Notes under the pieces: generated by a model
What the model was told of the DNA's origin: nothing
What the model saw: only the letters and a program-made list of their open reading frames with translations
Database searches by the model: none
Program-made: the position numbers and the translations under genes
In this document: positions 1 to 8,827 of the stretch, piece by piece
Numbering within the stretch: position 1 is the first letter of the stretch
Layout of the letters: each line of letters begins with the position of its first letter
Assembly: GCA_964621785.1 (NCBI GenBank)
Contig: CAZUPD010000033.1
Coordinates: 1-64,000 of the forward strand
Length of the DNA stretch: 64,000 bases
Source: JACKDW01 sp964621785
GTDB lineage: Bacteria > Myxococcota_A > Polyangia > Nannocystales > Nannocystaceae
Direction of reading: 5' to 3'

Positions 1-367
<367 letters not shown>

Positions 368-393
368 TAAGCTCTGTCCTGACGCTTCAAGTT

Positions 394-427
394 GGGCGCA
401 CCTCCCCCGGGTGCGCCCGATTTTTTT
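394..427 (+). terminator. Rho-independent terminator after the partial secreted protein
   Basis: A perfect 9-bp stem (GGGCGCACC at 394-402 with GGTGCGCCC at 410-418) and a 7-base loop is followed by GA and seven T residues (421-427). It lies 27 bp after the stop of the upstream gene. The remaining bases to 619 show no gene. Confidence 0.9.
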
Positions 428-619
428 GAGCCCCGTGCAGACCGAAAACGAAGGGAGCGAATCACGCGGGAAAATTATTTTTTGGGATCGCTGAATAGGA
501 CTCGAGGCGGTGGTGATTCCCCGAGTGCAACCCGGCTACGGGATGCAGGCCCCCGCCGACAGCGGACATGGTGTCCGTTTCGTGCGGAGTAGCCCCCTCC
601 CTACGTATCGAGTCCAACA

Positions 620-2038
620 ATGAAGACCCAAACCCTATCCTCCACGCTCCTCTCCCTCGCTACCCTGTTTTCGCTTCCGGCCATGACTGGCTGCGATGCC
701 GCCGAAGTTGATGGTGACATCATCGGAGCCGATGCCGACGAAGTTATCGAAATGCGCAGCGGTTCGACCGGCACGGTGACCTCGACCAAATGGCGCATTC
801 GCAATGCTTCGCCCCAACAAAACTCGGGTCAGTGGGTATTGCGCGAGATGGATTTTTGCGCCGATGCCGAGTGCGCCGAACCCCTCAGTGGCACCGCGTT
901 TGACAGCGGCGCTTCGAAGTCGTGGTCCGTTCCGGCAAACGCATTCGACGACAACACCTCGACGCTGTGGAAGACGTTTGATGCCAATGTCGCCGGGCAG
1001 TCGTATCTCGGACTCGAGTTCGCCGAGCCGACTTCTGTGGCTGGGATCTATCTCAAGACCGACAACGTGGTCTATTCGGTCAACTCGATCTATGTCGAGT
1101 ACTACGATGCCGACGCCGACAACTGGGTGATCGCCGATTTTCTCCTTGATGTCCCGAGCGGGTCCCACGTGACCCGGCCGGTCAAAGTCCGCGACGCGTT
1201 CCCGATCAAATGGCGGATCCGCAATGCCGAGGTGCAACAAAACAGCGGCCAGATCGTGCTGCGGGAAATGGATTTCTGTGCCGACAGTGACTGCGCCACC
1301 CCGCTTGCCGGCGGGACCCCGTTCGACAGCGGCGACTCGAAGTCGTGGTCGGGTCCGGAAAATGCCTTCGACGACGACACGTCGACGATGTGGAAGACCT
1401 TCGATGCCGATGTCGCCGGGCAATCCTACATCGGGAAGGCGTTTGGCCAAATCACCGATATCTCGGGCATCTACCTCAAGACCGACAACGTGGTCTACTC
1501 GGTCGGTTCCTACTATGTCGAGTACTACGACGCCCTCGACCAGGAGTGGATCCTCGCCGACTACCTGTTCAATCTCCCGAGCGGTTCCGAGGTGACCAAG
1601 CCGGTCGAAATCCGCGAGCGCTTCCCGACCAAATGGCGCGTGCGCAATGCTGTGGCGCAACAAAACAGCGGCCAGATCGTGCTGCGGGAGATGGACTTTT
1701 GCGCCGACAGTGACTGCGCCACCCCGCTTGCTGGCGGGACCCCGTTCGACAGTGGCGACTCGGCGTCGTGGTCCGGTCCAGAAAACGCGTTCGACGACGA
1801 CACGTCGACGATGTGGAAGACCTTCGATGCCGATGTCGCCGGCCAGTCGTACCTCGGCATGGAGTACGACGCCATCACCGATATCTCGGGCATCTACCTC
1901 AAGACCGACAACGTGGTCTACTCGGTCGACTCGATGTACGTCGAGTACTACGACATCTTGGTGGGCGAGTGGGTGACAGCCGAGACGCTCGAGGACCTGC
2001 CCTCCGGTTCCGAGGTCACCCGGGCCCTGACCAACTGA
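620..2038 (+). CDS. Lipoprotein with three tandem F5/8C-like (discoidin-like) repeats
   Basis: 472 residues. The N-terminus MKTQTLSS plus a hydrophobic stretch ending in PAMTGC is a lipoprotein signal with Cys near residue 25. The rest is three homologous ~140-residue repeats starting near residues 56, 196 and 337 (TKWRIRN, IKWRIRN, TKWRVRN). Each has LREMDFCAD, FDSG..SWS, NAFDD.TSTMWKTFDA and GIYLKTDNVVYSV. The motif order resembles galactose-binding-like F5/8 type C domains, suggesting carbohydrate or surface binding; this assignment is from pattern only. Repeats 2 and 3 are nearly identical in DNA over long stretches, including synonymous sites. A terminator follows. No enzyme motif is visible. 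Confidence 0.85.
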   Translation: MKTQTLSSTLLSLATLFSLPAMTGCDAAEVDGDIIGADADEVIEMRSGSTGTVTSTKWRIRNASPQQNSGQWVLREMDFCADAECAEPLSGTAFDSGASKSWSVPANAFDDNTSTLWKTFDANVAGQSYLGLEFAEPTSVAGIYLKTDNVVYSVNSIYVEYYDADADNWVIADFLLDVPSGSHVTRPVKVRDAFPIKWRIRNAEVQQNSGQIVLREMDFCADSDCATPLAGGTPFDSGDSKSWSGPENAFDDDTSTMWKTFDADVAGQSYIGKAFGQITDISGIYLKTDNVVYSVGSYYVEYYDALDQEWILADYLFNLPSGSEVTKPVEIRERFPTKWRVRNAVAQQNSGQIVLREMDFCADSDCATPLAGGTPFDSGDSASWSGPENAFDDDTSTMWKTFDADVAGQSYLGMEYDAITDISGIYLKTDNVVYSVDSMYVEYYDILVGEWVTAETLEDLPSGSEVTRALTN

Positions 2039-2055
2039 GTCAGCTGTTTGCAAGG

Positions 2056-2085
2056 CGCGTCGCAAATGCGGCGCGTCATTTTTTT
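2056..2085 (+). terminator. Rho-independent terminator after the F5/8C-like lipoprotein
   Basis: An 8-bp stem (CGCGTCGC at 2056-2063 with GCGGCGCG at 2068-2075, one T-G wobble) has an AAAT loop and is followed by a run of T residues at 2079-2085. It lies 18 bp after the stop codon. Confidence 0.85.
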
Positions 2086-2242
2086 AAGAAACAGCAGATC
2101 GTTGATTGTGCATCGGGTGCACCATCTTGCGCACCTCGGTCTGATGAGCGTTCAGCGTGGGCGCGTCGGCAAATAAAAAAGTTGTCGATGCATCTTAAAT
2201 CAGCGCGAGCGTGGGTCGAGCGGATGCGCCGCGTATCGCCAG

Positions 2243-2449
2243 TTAGCCCGTCGAGTCCGTCTCGTCGTGATCGTGGGGCTCTTGGCATGTACCCGCATCG
2301 CCGTGGTGATCGCAGATCAGATCCTCGGAACAGTCCTCGTCCGTGTCGCACGGTGACCCGACGCCGCCACCGTCTCCGGAATCGCAGGCGATGCCTGTAC
2401 AAATGGCCAAGGCGAAGGCGGCGGCAAACAACAAGCGGTTGGCGAGCAT
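2243..2449 (-). CDS. Small Cys-rich lipoprotein
   Basis: 68 residues. The N-terminus MLANRLLFAAAFALAICTGIAC is a typical lipoprotein signal with the modified Cys at about residue 22. The mature part has four cysteines in SPCDTDEDCSEDLICD and GTCQEP, a spacing seen in many short myxobacterial surface proteins, then an acidic/His tail (HDHDETDSTG). It is too small for a confident family assignment. It lies between the terminator at 2056-2085 and the diverging two-CXXCH protein. The function is unknown. Confidence 0.7.
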   Translation of the reverse strand: MLANRLLFAAAFALAICTGIACDSGDGGGVGSPCDTDEDCSEDLICDHHGDAGTCQEPHDHDETDSTG

Positions 2450-2548
2450 CGGCGGAAGCGTACCTCAAAAAAACGGTCGACAACCTGCGGTCACCTGTGA
2501 CGCGTGGTCGCAGTTGGGGTTGGCGGCGAAACTTGGTACACGAACGCG

Positions 2549-2875
2549 GTGCGTCGATCTTCGCGGAGGGCTACCCCCGGGCCCGTGCTCCTCCTTTGTT
2601 TTGCGGCCGGTGTCTGGGGCGGTTGCCTGACCACGCTCGCGCCGAACATCCGGGCCAAAGGGATCCATGACATCGTCACGCCCGCCGCCACCCGAGACAC
2701 GTGCCTGAGTTGCCACGAAACAGAAGCTGACGCGATCGTGCGAATGGAGCGCTTGGCCCACGCAGGCAAGCCCGTGCCGCCGCCGCGCGAGGGGGATGCA
2801 CCGTTAGTGCAGGACTGGATGGTCGAGGACAAGCGCTCCTGCGTCGACTGTCACCACGTGCGAGGTGCGACATGA
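2549..2875 (+). CDS. Lipoprotein with two CXXCH (c-type haem) motifs
   Basis: 108 residues from the GTG at 2549; another GTG at 2504 is possible but would give an unusually long polar leader. The N-terminus is arginine-rich (RRSSRRA), then hydrophobic VLLLCFAAGVWGGC, a lipobox with Cys. Two haem-binding motifs follow, CLSCH and CVDCH, about 45 residues apart, with little other recognisable sequence. It is probably a small periplasmic or surface electron-transfer protein, or a Cys/His metal site. Its stop overlaps the start of the next gene by 4 bp (ATGA), so the two are translationally coupled. Confidence 0.7.
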   Translation: MRRSSRRATPGPVLLLCFAAGVWGGCLTTLAPNIRAKGIHDIVTPAATRDTCLSCHETEADAIVRMERLAHAGKPVPPPREGDAPLVQDWMVEDKRSCVDCHHVRGAT

Positions 2876-4080
2876 CGGATGTCGCCCCGAAAACGTCCGC
2901 CGATGGCTTGCAGATGCACGCACTGGGAACACGAGACTGTACCGGTGCACGTACATACAGCCTCGGACGTCGTGGGCCCCAAGCCCGCGGCGCGCTCGCA
3001 GCTACCCTCGGTCTGCTCGGAGTGGTTGCATCTTCACAGACTGCACATGCCCACCACACACCGGGTCACGGGGCCTCGGAAGGCGTGCGCACGATCAACA
3101 GCATCGGTGGCACCGGCGGGAAGGCTCTGACCCGGTTGTTGTTCCTCAACGAGACGTTTTACACCGGCCAGGGGCTCAACCCGGGGATCAACGAGTCCCT
3201 GTCGGTGTATGCCGAGTACGCACCGGTGGCTGCGTTTTCCTTCGGCGTGCAACTTCCGTTTACGGTCGCGGCATTTGCCGACAACGACTTCCGACCACAG
3301 GCGGGTTTGGGCGACACGCGGGTGACATTTCGCGTCACGCCCCACGCCAGCAAGTTGATCCACCGGGTCTTTACCACGGGCGTCAATCTCTCGCTGCCGA
3401 CCCGGACCGTTCGCTACACCGTCGATCCGGGGCGCGTGTTGCAGGTCTCGCCCTATGCGTTGTTCACCCGAACCTACGATCTTTTGTATTGGCAAGTGAT
3501 TGGGATCGCCGTGATCGACCACCGGCCGGCCGGTGTCGCGCTCGATCTCTCGGCGGGTGGACAGATCGGCTCCAAACTCGCCAAAGGAAAAATGACCCTT
3601 GGGCTCGGGACCATCCTCGATGTCCGCTTGGCCAACTGGCACGCGCAACCGGGCGGCGGCTACGAGTTTTCAACGGCGACCCGACCCGGCGAGGGTCTGG
3701 TCAAAAGTTCCGACGAACGCAAGATCGGAGCGACTCGAGCGGTCGGGATGTTGGCGATGTCGATCCAGACCGGCAAGCGCTCGATGATCACCGCCACGTT
3801 ACAGGCCCCGCTGAGCGAGCTGCAGGACTTTAGCGTCGGCGGAAGCATCGGCTTTCAGATGGTGTTCGACGGTAGTCGAAGGCGCCGGCGCAAGCAGAAA
3901 AAACATGGACATACACACAGTCCCGGGGGCACACACAGCCCAGAGGGGCATACGCATGGTCCGGGGGACACGGGCGGGCACACGCAGGGTTCGGACGGGC
4001 ACGGTTCGGGCGGGCACACACACGGTTCGGACGGGCACACACACGGTTCGGACGGGCACGGTTCGGGCGGGGACTTGTGA
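2872..4080 (+). CDS. Outer-membrane beta-barrel (transporter-like) with His-rich C-terminal tail
   Basis: 402 residues. A long N-terminal leader (about 60 residues) ends in a hydrophobic segment and AHAHH, a likely signal cleavage site. The body has alternating hydrophobic/polar strands and repeated aromatic-glycine turns typical of outer-membrane beta-barrels. From about residue 335 a basic patch (RRRRRKQKKHGH) leads into a ~65-residue tail built from HTHS, GHTHG and GSDGHGSGG repeats, a pattern known from metal-binding His-rich tails. A beta-barrel normally ends with its last strand, so an extra metal-binding tail is notable. It is coupled by a 4-bp overlap to the two-CXXCH lipoprotein. Metal transport or sensing is my inference. 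Confidence 0.75.
   Translation: MTDVAPKTSADGLQMHALGTRDCTGARTYSLGRRGPQARGALAATLGLLGVVASSQTAHAHHTPGHGASEGVRTINSIGGTGGKALTRLLFLNETFYTGQGLNPGINESLSVYAEYAPVAAFSFGVQLPFTVAAFADNDFRPQAGLGDTRVTFRVTPHASKLIHRVFTTGVNLSLPTRTVRYTVDPGRVLQVSPYALFTRTYDLLYWQVIGIAVIDHRPAGVALDLSAGGQIGSKLAKGKMTLGLGTILDVRLANWHAQPGGGYEFSTATRPGEGLVKSSDERKIGATRAVGMLAMSIQTGKRSMITATLQAPLSELQDFSVGGSIGFQMVFDGSRRRRRKQKKHGHTHSPGGTHSPEGHTHGPGDTGGHTQGSDGHGSGGHTHGSDGHTHGSDGHGSGGDL
3988..4071 (+). repeat. Imperfect tandem repeat encoding the His-rich tail
   Basis: Units of GGTTCGGACGGGCACGG type alternate with (CACA)n stretches and encode the GSDGHTHG repeat of the beta-barrel protein. Repeats of this type can change length by slippage. Confidence 0.75.
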
Positions 4081-4263
4081 CCGTTGTGCCAAGACTTTCA
4101 TAGAGCGGCGCTCGAAGCCTCGTATGACTTCGAACCCGCAATCGCTGGAGGGGTCATCTGGATGAGCCTGTTCTCGAGATCACCTGTCTGAGAGGTCGCG
4201 TGTCTACAACTTCTCGCGCCCCTCGATGGTTCGCACGAACGACGAAGGATCATCGGTCAGGTA

Positions 4264-5067
4264 CTACTCGTCGAACGACCAGCGCACGCGCCAGCGCAGA
4301 TGAAGTCCGGCTCCCTCGACATCGACCTGGCCCTCGACCTCGCCGCGTTTTGGAAACCCGGCTATCGTTTCGGGTTTTTCGGACTTGGCAACGGCTTGTG
4401 GTGCCTCGCTCGCGAGATCGAGGTCGTCGTCGTCGTCCTCGTCCTCCTCGTCTGGTTCCTCGCCGGCAAACCACAGCGCATCGTCGACAAACGTCTCATC
4501 CTCGATGGTGCCGTCGAACTCATCGTCGTCCCCGAACGCGAGCGGAACCTCGTCTTCCGCCTCCATGTCGGCCGGATCGCCCGACTCCCACGCTTTGCGG
4601 CTGATCGGGAACTCCCAGTGCCACGGCTCGGTCTTGTAGGGGTGCCAACCGAAGCGAGAGGCATTCTCGACGAGCCAGTGGTGCAAGGGGGTCTTGCGTT
4701 GTTTGTTGCGGGTGCGTCGGCTCGGCTCCAAGCCACCGACGCCGAAGTCGACCGCCAGTCCGGTTTCGTGCGGTGAGTTGTAGGCCAGCCACCTGCGGCC
4801 CTCTTTGACCGAACCGTACTTGCGGATCATGGTCTGTTCGTAGTGTTCCCACGACTTCCATCGGTGACGTCGCCAACACGATGCCGCCTTGAGTTCGATG
4901 CCGAGGTCGGCCTGCACCGCTTCGGCCATGCGGCCGAACGCCTGAGCCGCCAGTTTGTGGAGTTTGAGGGGCTTGCGGCGAATTGAGGGGACTTCGACCA
5001 GCAGGGGGGACTTGCGGGGCAACACGCCGTAGTTTTTGACCCGCACGCGTTTTTCTTGGTAGCTCAT
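4264..5067 (-). CDS. D-alanyl-D-alanine carboxypeptidase (VanY/M15 family) with acidic tail
   Basis: 267 residues from the ATG at 5067, chosen because GGAGGT lies 8 bp upstream. The M15 peptidase signatures are present: SPHETGLAVDFG (S-x-H-x2-G-x-A-x-D, zinc ligands His and Asp) near residue 130 and EPWHWEF (E-x-W-H, catalytic Glu and third zinc ligand) about 45 residues later. Such enzymes cut the terminal D-Ala of peptidoglycan stem peptides. The N-terminus is basic with no obvious signal peptide. The C-terminal third is very acidic (runs of Asp/Glu such as EEDEDDDDDLD) and has no known domain. It could act on cytoplasmic precursors or be exported by an unseen route. Confidence 0.85.
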   Translation of the reverse strand: MSYQEKRVRVKNYGVLPRKSPLLVEVPSIRRKPLKLHKLAAQAFGRMAEAVQADLGIELKAASCWRRHRWKSWEHYEQTMIRKYGSVKEGRRWLAYNSPHETGLAVDFGVGGLEPSRRTRNKQRKTPLHHWLVENASRFGWHPYKTEPWHWEFPISRKAWESGDPADMEAEDEVPLAFGDDDEFDGTIEDETFVDDALWFAGEEPDEEDEDDDDDLDLASEAPQAVAKSEKPETIAGFPKRGEVEGQVDVEGAGLHLRWRVRWSFDE

Positions 5068-5217
5068 GATCTCGACCTCCGTTGCCCAATTTGATTGTAT
5101 GGGCAATGATGTTTCAAGTCGGTAGTTGGTTCTGATGTGAATACAAATATTTTAGGTTCGCGAAATGACACCCCGCAGCGGCTTGAGGCTTTGCGAGGTT
5201 TCGAGCTCTGCGTCGGG

Positions 5218-5610
5218 TCACGCCGGTGTCGTGGCGTACCATCCTCCGCGGTGCATCGGTACGTTGTATTCGTTGAGGCTGCGCAGGGCTCGTAGGTCGC
5301 CGGCGATCCGCCACAGTGGATCGTTTTTGTCGCGGACCATCAGGTAGCCGACCCACTCCTGCTCGAGGACCCCGGGGACGACCCGGCGAAACGTCAGTTT
5401 GCCGAGGGCGGGGTCCCAGGTCCCGTCGTGCACTTCACCGCTGGTGAGCGTGGCTTTGAACGACGTCGCATCCGAGCTTGTGACCTCTAGTTTGTACACG
5501 CGGCCGTTGGCCATCACATTCCACGTCCCCGTCGGGATCGTCGCCGCGGTGGCGTAGGGTCCGGGGAAAATCGAGCTATCGGGAAAACTACCGGGTTGGG
5601 GGCCTGCCAT
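5218..5610 (-). CDS. Hypothetical protein, small beta-rich
   Basis: 130 residues, no signal peptide. It contains TGTWNVMANGRVYKLEV, HDGTWDPALGKLTFRRV and QEWVGYLMVRD, an alternating-strand pattern like that of small beta-barrel or lipocalin-like proteins, but I recognise no family. It lies upstream of the VanY-type gene in the same direction with a 150-bp gap that shows no gene. Codon use is normal for the window. Confidence 0.65.
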   Translation of the reverse strand: MAGPQPGSFPDSSIFPGPYATAATIPTGTWNVMANGRVYKLEVTSSDATSFKATLTSGEVHDGTWDPALGKLTFRRVVPGVLEQEWVGYLMVRDKNDPLWRIAGDLRALRSLNEYNVPMHRGGWYATTPA

Positions 5611-5713
5611 GGGCGCATCGTAACATATGACCCAATGTATATGTCTGATAGGGCATGTTCGTTCGCGCGAATCGGTGGGCGAAACCGGTGTATATGAACA
5701 TTGTTTGCGCGGT

Positions 5714-7771
5714 TTAGGTGCGCGCGGGAGAGTGTTTGCGCCGCCGCAACAATCCAGCGAGGGCGAGCATCAGGGCGAATCCCTGGCCGTGGCTGTCGGT
5801 CGAGTGACAGTCGCATCCCGGATCCTCGCTCGCCCCCGTTGTGCTGTCTCCGTCGGTGGTAGAGCCCTCCGACGTTTCGTCGCCCCCGGAACCCGACGTA
5901 CCCGGGCCAGTAGGCTTCGTGTCGGTTGGATCGGTCGTGCCAGTCGTATCGGTCGTATCGCTCGTATCGGTCGCAGTCGTCTCGGAATCTGAATCGCTGG
6001 GGTCCGTTGTGGCGTCCGTGGGATCCCCCGTCTGCGTCGGCATGTCGGTGTCCGAGTCCGAGCCCATGCTCGTATTGTCGGTATCGTCGGTGTCGGAGTC
6101 CGTATCGGAGTCTGTCGGCCCGGCACTCGTCTCGGTCGCCTCGGTATCGCTCTCGTTCTCGATCAGGCAGTTGGCGTCACAGCCATCCCCGCTCTCGGTG
6201 TTGCCATCGTCACAAGATTCAAATCCGATGTGGACGACTCCGTCGCCGCAACTGGCCGCTTCGCAGGATTGTAGGCAATCATCGCTGTCGTCGTCGTTGC
6301 CGTCGTCGCAGGCTTCAACTCCTTCCCACACGATTCCATCGCCGCATGCGGCGAGGGTGCAGCTCGCCGTGCACGCATCGGTTTCGATTTCGTTGCCATC
6401 GTCACAGGCTTCCTCGCCTTCGAGGATGAACCCATCGCCACACGAGGCGGTCTTGCAGTTCGACGGACACACATCGGTGTCGTCGGCGTTGGCATCATCG
6501 CAGTCCTCGCGCCCGCCTTGGACGATCCCATCGCCACAACAACTCGGCAGATCCAGGCGTACGATCGCCTCATGGGCCATCCCATCGTCGATCTCGAGCT
6601 CCAAAAACAACGCGCCGTCATCGCCCAAGCTGACCGCTTGACCCTGGAGCGTCGTGGCTCGAATCGCGGTGACCTGTGCATCTGGGTTGTTGTCTTGATC
6701 GAAGTCGAGGCCGTCGGCGCCGACCTCGAGTACCAGTTTTGATGTACTTACAAAATTGTTCGCATCGCAGGTAAAAAACACATACTCGGTGTTGCCGTTA
6801 TCCCAGCCGTAGACTGCGCTCTCGTCGTTGTTGAGCGCGGCAAATCGCAGCACCGCCCCCGTTTTGAGCTCGACGCCGGCGACCGTATCTCCTTCGCGCA
6901 GCACGATCGCGCCGTTGTAGGCGATAAACTCATCGGTTTGCTGACTGCCGTCGGTATCGCCGGTGAACAGGAAGTTGCCGGCATTGTTGATCGACACGAG
7001 ATCGAAGTTGTCCCAGTTGTCCCCCCCGCCATTGCTCATCGATTCACGGGCGGCGATCGCCCCATCGACATAGATCACCCCGTCGTCGGTCGAGGTACCT
7101 GTGTCGAGTGTAAGTACATGGATATGGTGAAACGAGTTGGCCGAGATGTCGTAGTCGAAGTCGATCCCGGACGCGGAAATTGCGAGACCCTCGAGCACAT
7201 CGTCGGAGCGCAGGATGGGGAAGAAACTGCCGAATTGGTTGTCGAGCGAGGTCAACAACACACGCCCCAACGTGCTGCTGCCCCCGTTTTCGTTGAAGCC
7301 AGCTACCCAAAACGACTGGCCCGACCCGATCATCGTCGGCCGGCTGTGAAACGTCGAGATGGTCGTGTCGCTGAACCCGGGGATCGACTCATGCTCGCGG
7401 GTCAGCATGCCATTGTGGGTCCAGATCCCGTCGTTGGAGTTGATCGATGTACTGTAAACGAACTCGCCCGCGTCACCGATGCCGATACACACTTCGGCGC
7501 CCCCGAGCGAGAGGAGGTCTTCGTCGCTGTTGCGCCACACCGGTCCGTCGTCGTACCAGATGAAGCGGTCATTGTCGGCGAGCACACCGCCAAACCCGAC
7601 AACCCCATCGTCATTGATATGTGGCTCGTTGAGGTTGGTGATGGCGACGCCTTGAATCTCGTCACCAACCTCGACAACCCGAAGGGCCGGGATGGTTTGG
7701 GCCGCGACATCCGAGGCGAACAGCGTGGTACCCGTCAGGAGGGCCAACACAGAGAGACGCACCACGTTCAT
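5714..7771 (-). CDS. Secreted MYXO-CTERM protein with NxxGxxAF-like repeats and DUF4215 Cys repeats
   Basis: 685 residues. The signal peptide MNVVRLSVLALLTGTTLFA ends near VAAQ. Residues ~30-400 carry repeated motifs such as INDDGVVGFGG and INNAGNFLFTGD, the pattern of choice-of-anchor NxxGxxAF tandem-repeat proteins. Residues ~410-540 are four DUF4215-type repeats (CGDGI...E.CDDGN...DACTASC). A ~100-residue Ser/Thr/Asp linker follows. The end is a MYXO-CTERM signal: a Cys-containing motif (CDCH), a hydrophobic segment (FALMLALAGLL) and RRRK. This predicts sorting to the cell surface. Function is unknown; binding is more likely than catalysis. Confidence 0.85.
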   Translation of the reverse strand: MNVVRLSVLALLTGTTLFASDVAAQTIPALRVVEVGDEIQGVAITNLNEPHINDDGVVGFGGVLADNDRFIWYDDGPVWRNSDEDLLSLGGAEVCIGIGDAGEFVYSTSINSNDGIWTHNGMLTREHESIPGFSDTTISTFHSRPTMIGSGQSFWVAGFNENGGSSTLGRVLLTSLDNQFGSFFPILRSDDVLEGLAISASGIDFDYDISANSFHHIHVLTLDTGTSTDDGVIYVDGAIAARESMSNGGGDNWDNFDLVSINNAGNFLFTGDTDGSQQTDEFIAYNGAIVLREGDTVAGVELKTGAVLRFAALNNDESAVYGWDNGNTEYVFFTCDANNFVSTSKLVLEVGADGLDFDQDNNPDAQVTAIRATTLQGQAVSLGDDGALFLELEIDDGMAHEAIVRLDLPSCCGDGIVQGGREDCDDANADDTDVCPSNCKTASCGDGFILEGEEACDDGNEIETDACTASCTLAACGDGIVWEGVEACDDGNDDDSDDCLQSCEAASCGDGVVHIGFESCDDGNTESGDGCDANCLIENESDTEATETSAGPTDSDTDSDTDDTDNTSMGSDSDTDMPTQTGDPTDATTDPSDSDSETTATDTSDTTDTTGTTDPTDTKPTGPGTSGSGGDETSEGSTTDGDSTTGASEDPGCDCHSTDSHGQGFALMLALAGLLRRRKHSPART

Positions 7772-7870
7772 GGCAGTGACAGTATCGCGGCGGCCGGTGC
7801 TTGTGCGTGCATGAGAATCCCGTCATCCGCAAAGGATCGCGAAATTTTCGCTGGCCACACGAAACATGCT

Positions 7871-7880
7871 TGTAAATGCA
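7871..7880. repeat. Intergenic TGYANNTRCA palindrome
   Basis: TGTAAATGCA in the gap between two minus-strand genes (7772-7917). It is one copy of the dispersed 10-bp motif described in the findings, here outside any coding constraint. Confidence 0.7.
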
Positions 7881-7917
7881 CGCAATGCGCGGCAGCTCGC
7901 AGCCCGTGTTTCGCGGG

Positions 7918-8727
7918 CTAGCGCGAGGCCGAGATCTGAAAGGTCCGACAGGTCTCGACACTGTCGTCGCGGAAGATGCGGACAAATACCTCGGCGGGCC
8001 ACGGCGTCATCGAATCGTCAGGGGGCTCGCAGCATGGGTCGTTGTCGTCGACGAAGGTCCAGTGGGTGACGATTCCCGCCTGTCCGTTGAGGTCGCCACC
8101 TTCTCCGCAACCGAGCGGGGAGGTATCACATGCCATGACCACCTCCATCGAGAAGGCGTTGGCTTCGTTGACCACGAGCTCGAGCGCCGGGGTGCCGCCT
8201 CCGGGGCGTCCGGTGGCCGGGAACTGAACTTTAAACCAGTTTACCGAGCCGGGGAGGACCGTGTTCATCAGTGAGGCTGCGGACTCACCTTCGGCGACCG
8301 GACCGAGGTTGGTCGCGTCGGCGCATGTCATCCCCAGACCCATACCGCAGTCGAGGTTGCCCTCGGTATCGGAGTCGGAGTCGGAGTCGGTATCCGTCGA
8401 CGGGTCGTCGGTCGGGTCATCGGTCGGGTCGTCGGTCGGGTCGTCGGTCGGGTCGTCGGTTACCGGTCCGTCGCTGTCGGTCGGATCGCCGGACGTTCCA
8501 TCGCTGTCACTGTCCGATCCCGTGGGCGAGGTCCCTGCCGAGTCACTCTCCGAGCCGGGAGAAGTGGCTTCGGTTTCGGACGCATTTTGGGTCGCCGCCG
8601 TTCCGTTCCCGCTCCCGAACGTCACGTTTGACGAACCGCCCCCGCCTTGGGCACAGGCCGGCAAGCACCCGATGAGTGCGAAGGAGAGAAGTCGACGGTG
8701 AGTGACAGTCGAGAGTTGCATGGACAT
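7918..8727 (-). CDS. Lipoprotein with Asp/Ser/Thr linker and C-terminal domain of unknown function
   Basis: 269 residues from the ATG at 8727. The signal segment RRLLSFALIGCLPAC is followed by AQGGGGSSN, so Cys at about residue 24 is lipidated. A ~110-residue low-complexity linker includes a run of DDPT repeats. The C-terminal ~140 residues start at LDCGMGLGMTCADATNLGPV and contain SVNWFKVQFPATG and PAEVFVRIFRDDSVETCRTFQISA, a compact beta-rich domain with six cysteines. The signal region resembles that of the lipoprotein at 39890-40771 (both end in CAQG), but the C-terminal domains differ. Function is unknown. Confidence 0.8.
   Translation of the reverse strand: MSMQLSTVTHRRLLSFALIGCLPACAQGGGGSSNVTFGSGNGTAATQNASETEATSPGSESDSAGTSPTGSDSDSDGTSGDPTDSDGPVTDDPTDDPTDDPTDDPTDDPSTDTDSDSDSDTEGNLDCGMGLGMTCADATNLGPVAEGESAASLMNTVLPGSVNWFKVQFPATGRPGGGTPALELVVNEANAFSMEVVMACDTSPLGCGEGGDLNGQAGIVTHWTFVDDNDPCCEPPDDSMTPWPAEVFVRIFRDDSVETCRTFQISASR
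8402..8461 (-). repeat. 12-bp tandem repeat encoding DDPT units
   Basis: About five copies of a 12-bp unit (GTCGGTCGGGTC on the plus strand) encode consecutive Asp-Asp-Pro-Thr in the lipoprotein linker. Length changes would stay in frame. Confidence 0.85.
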
Positions 8728-8827
8728 TGGATCTCTGGCGGTAAGCGAAGCGGGGAGCTCTGCGACAGATGGTACCGCGATCCCCGCGACCGCAACAGTC
8801 GTCGACAAACAGGCATCCCGGGCTGAC

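Noticed and set aside
635..2065. Long antisense open frames, for example 635-2065 (-), 23903-25486 (-), 28479-29654 (+), 33631-35874 (-)
   Set aside because: They mirror strong genes on the other strand; in GC-rich genes with G/C third positions the antisense frames stay open. No signal peptides, motifs or natural protein composition.
7899..7919. Hairpin AGCCCG/CGGGCT at the 3' end of the 7918-8727 lipoprotein gene
   Set aside because: The stem is short and there is no T-run after it on the minus strand, so I do not call it a terminator.
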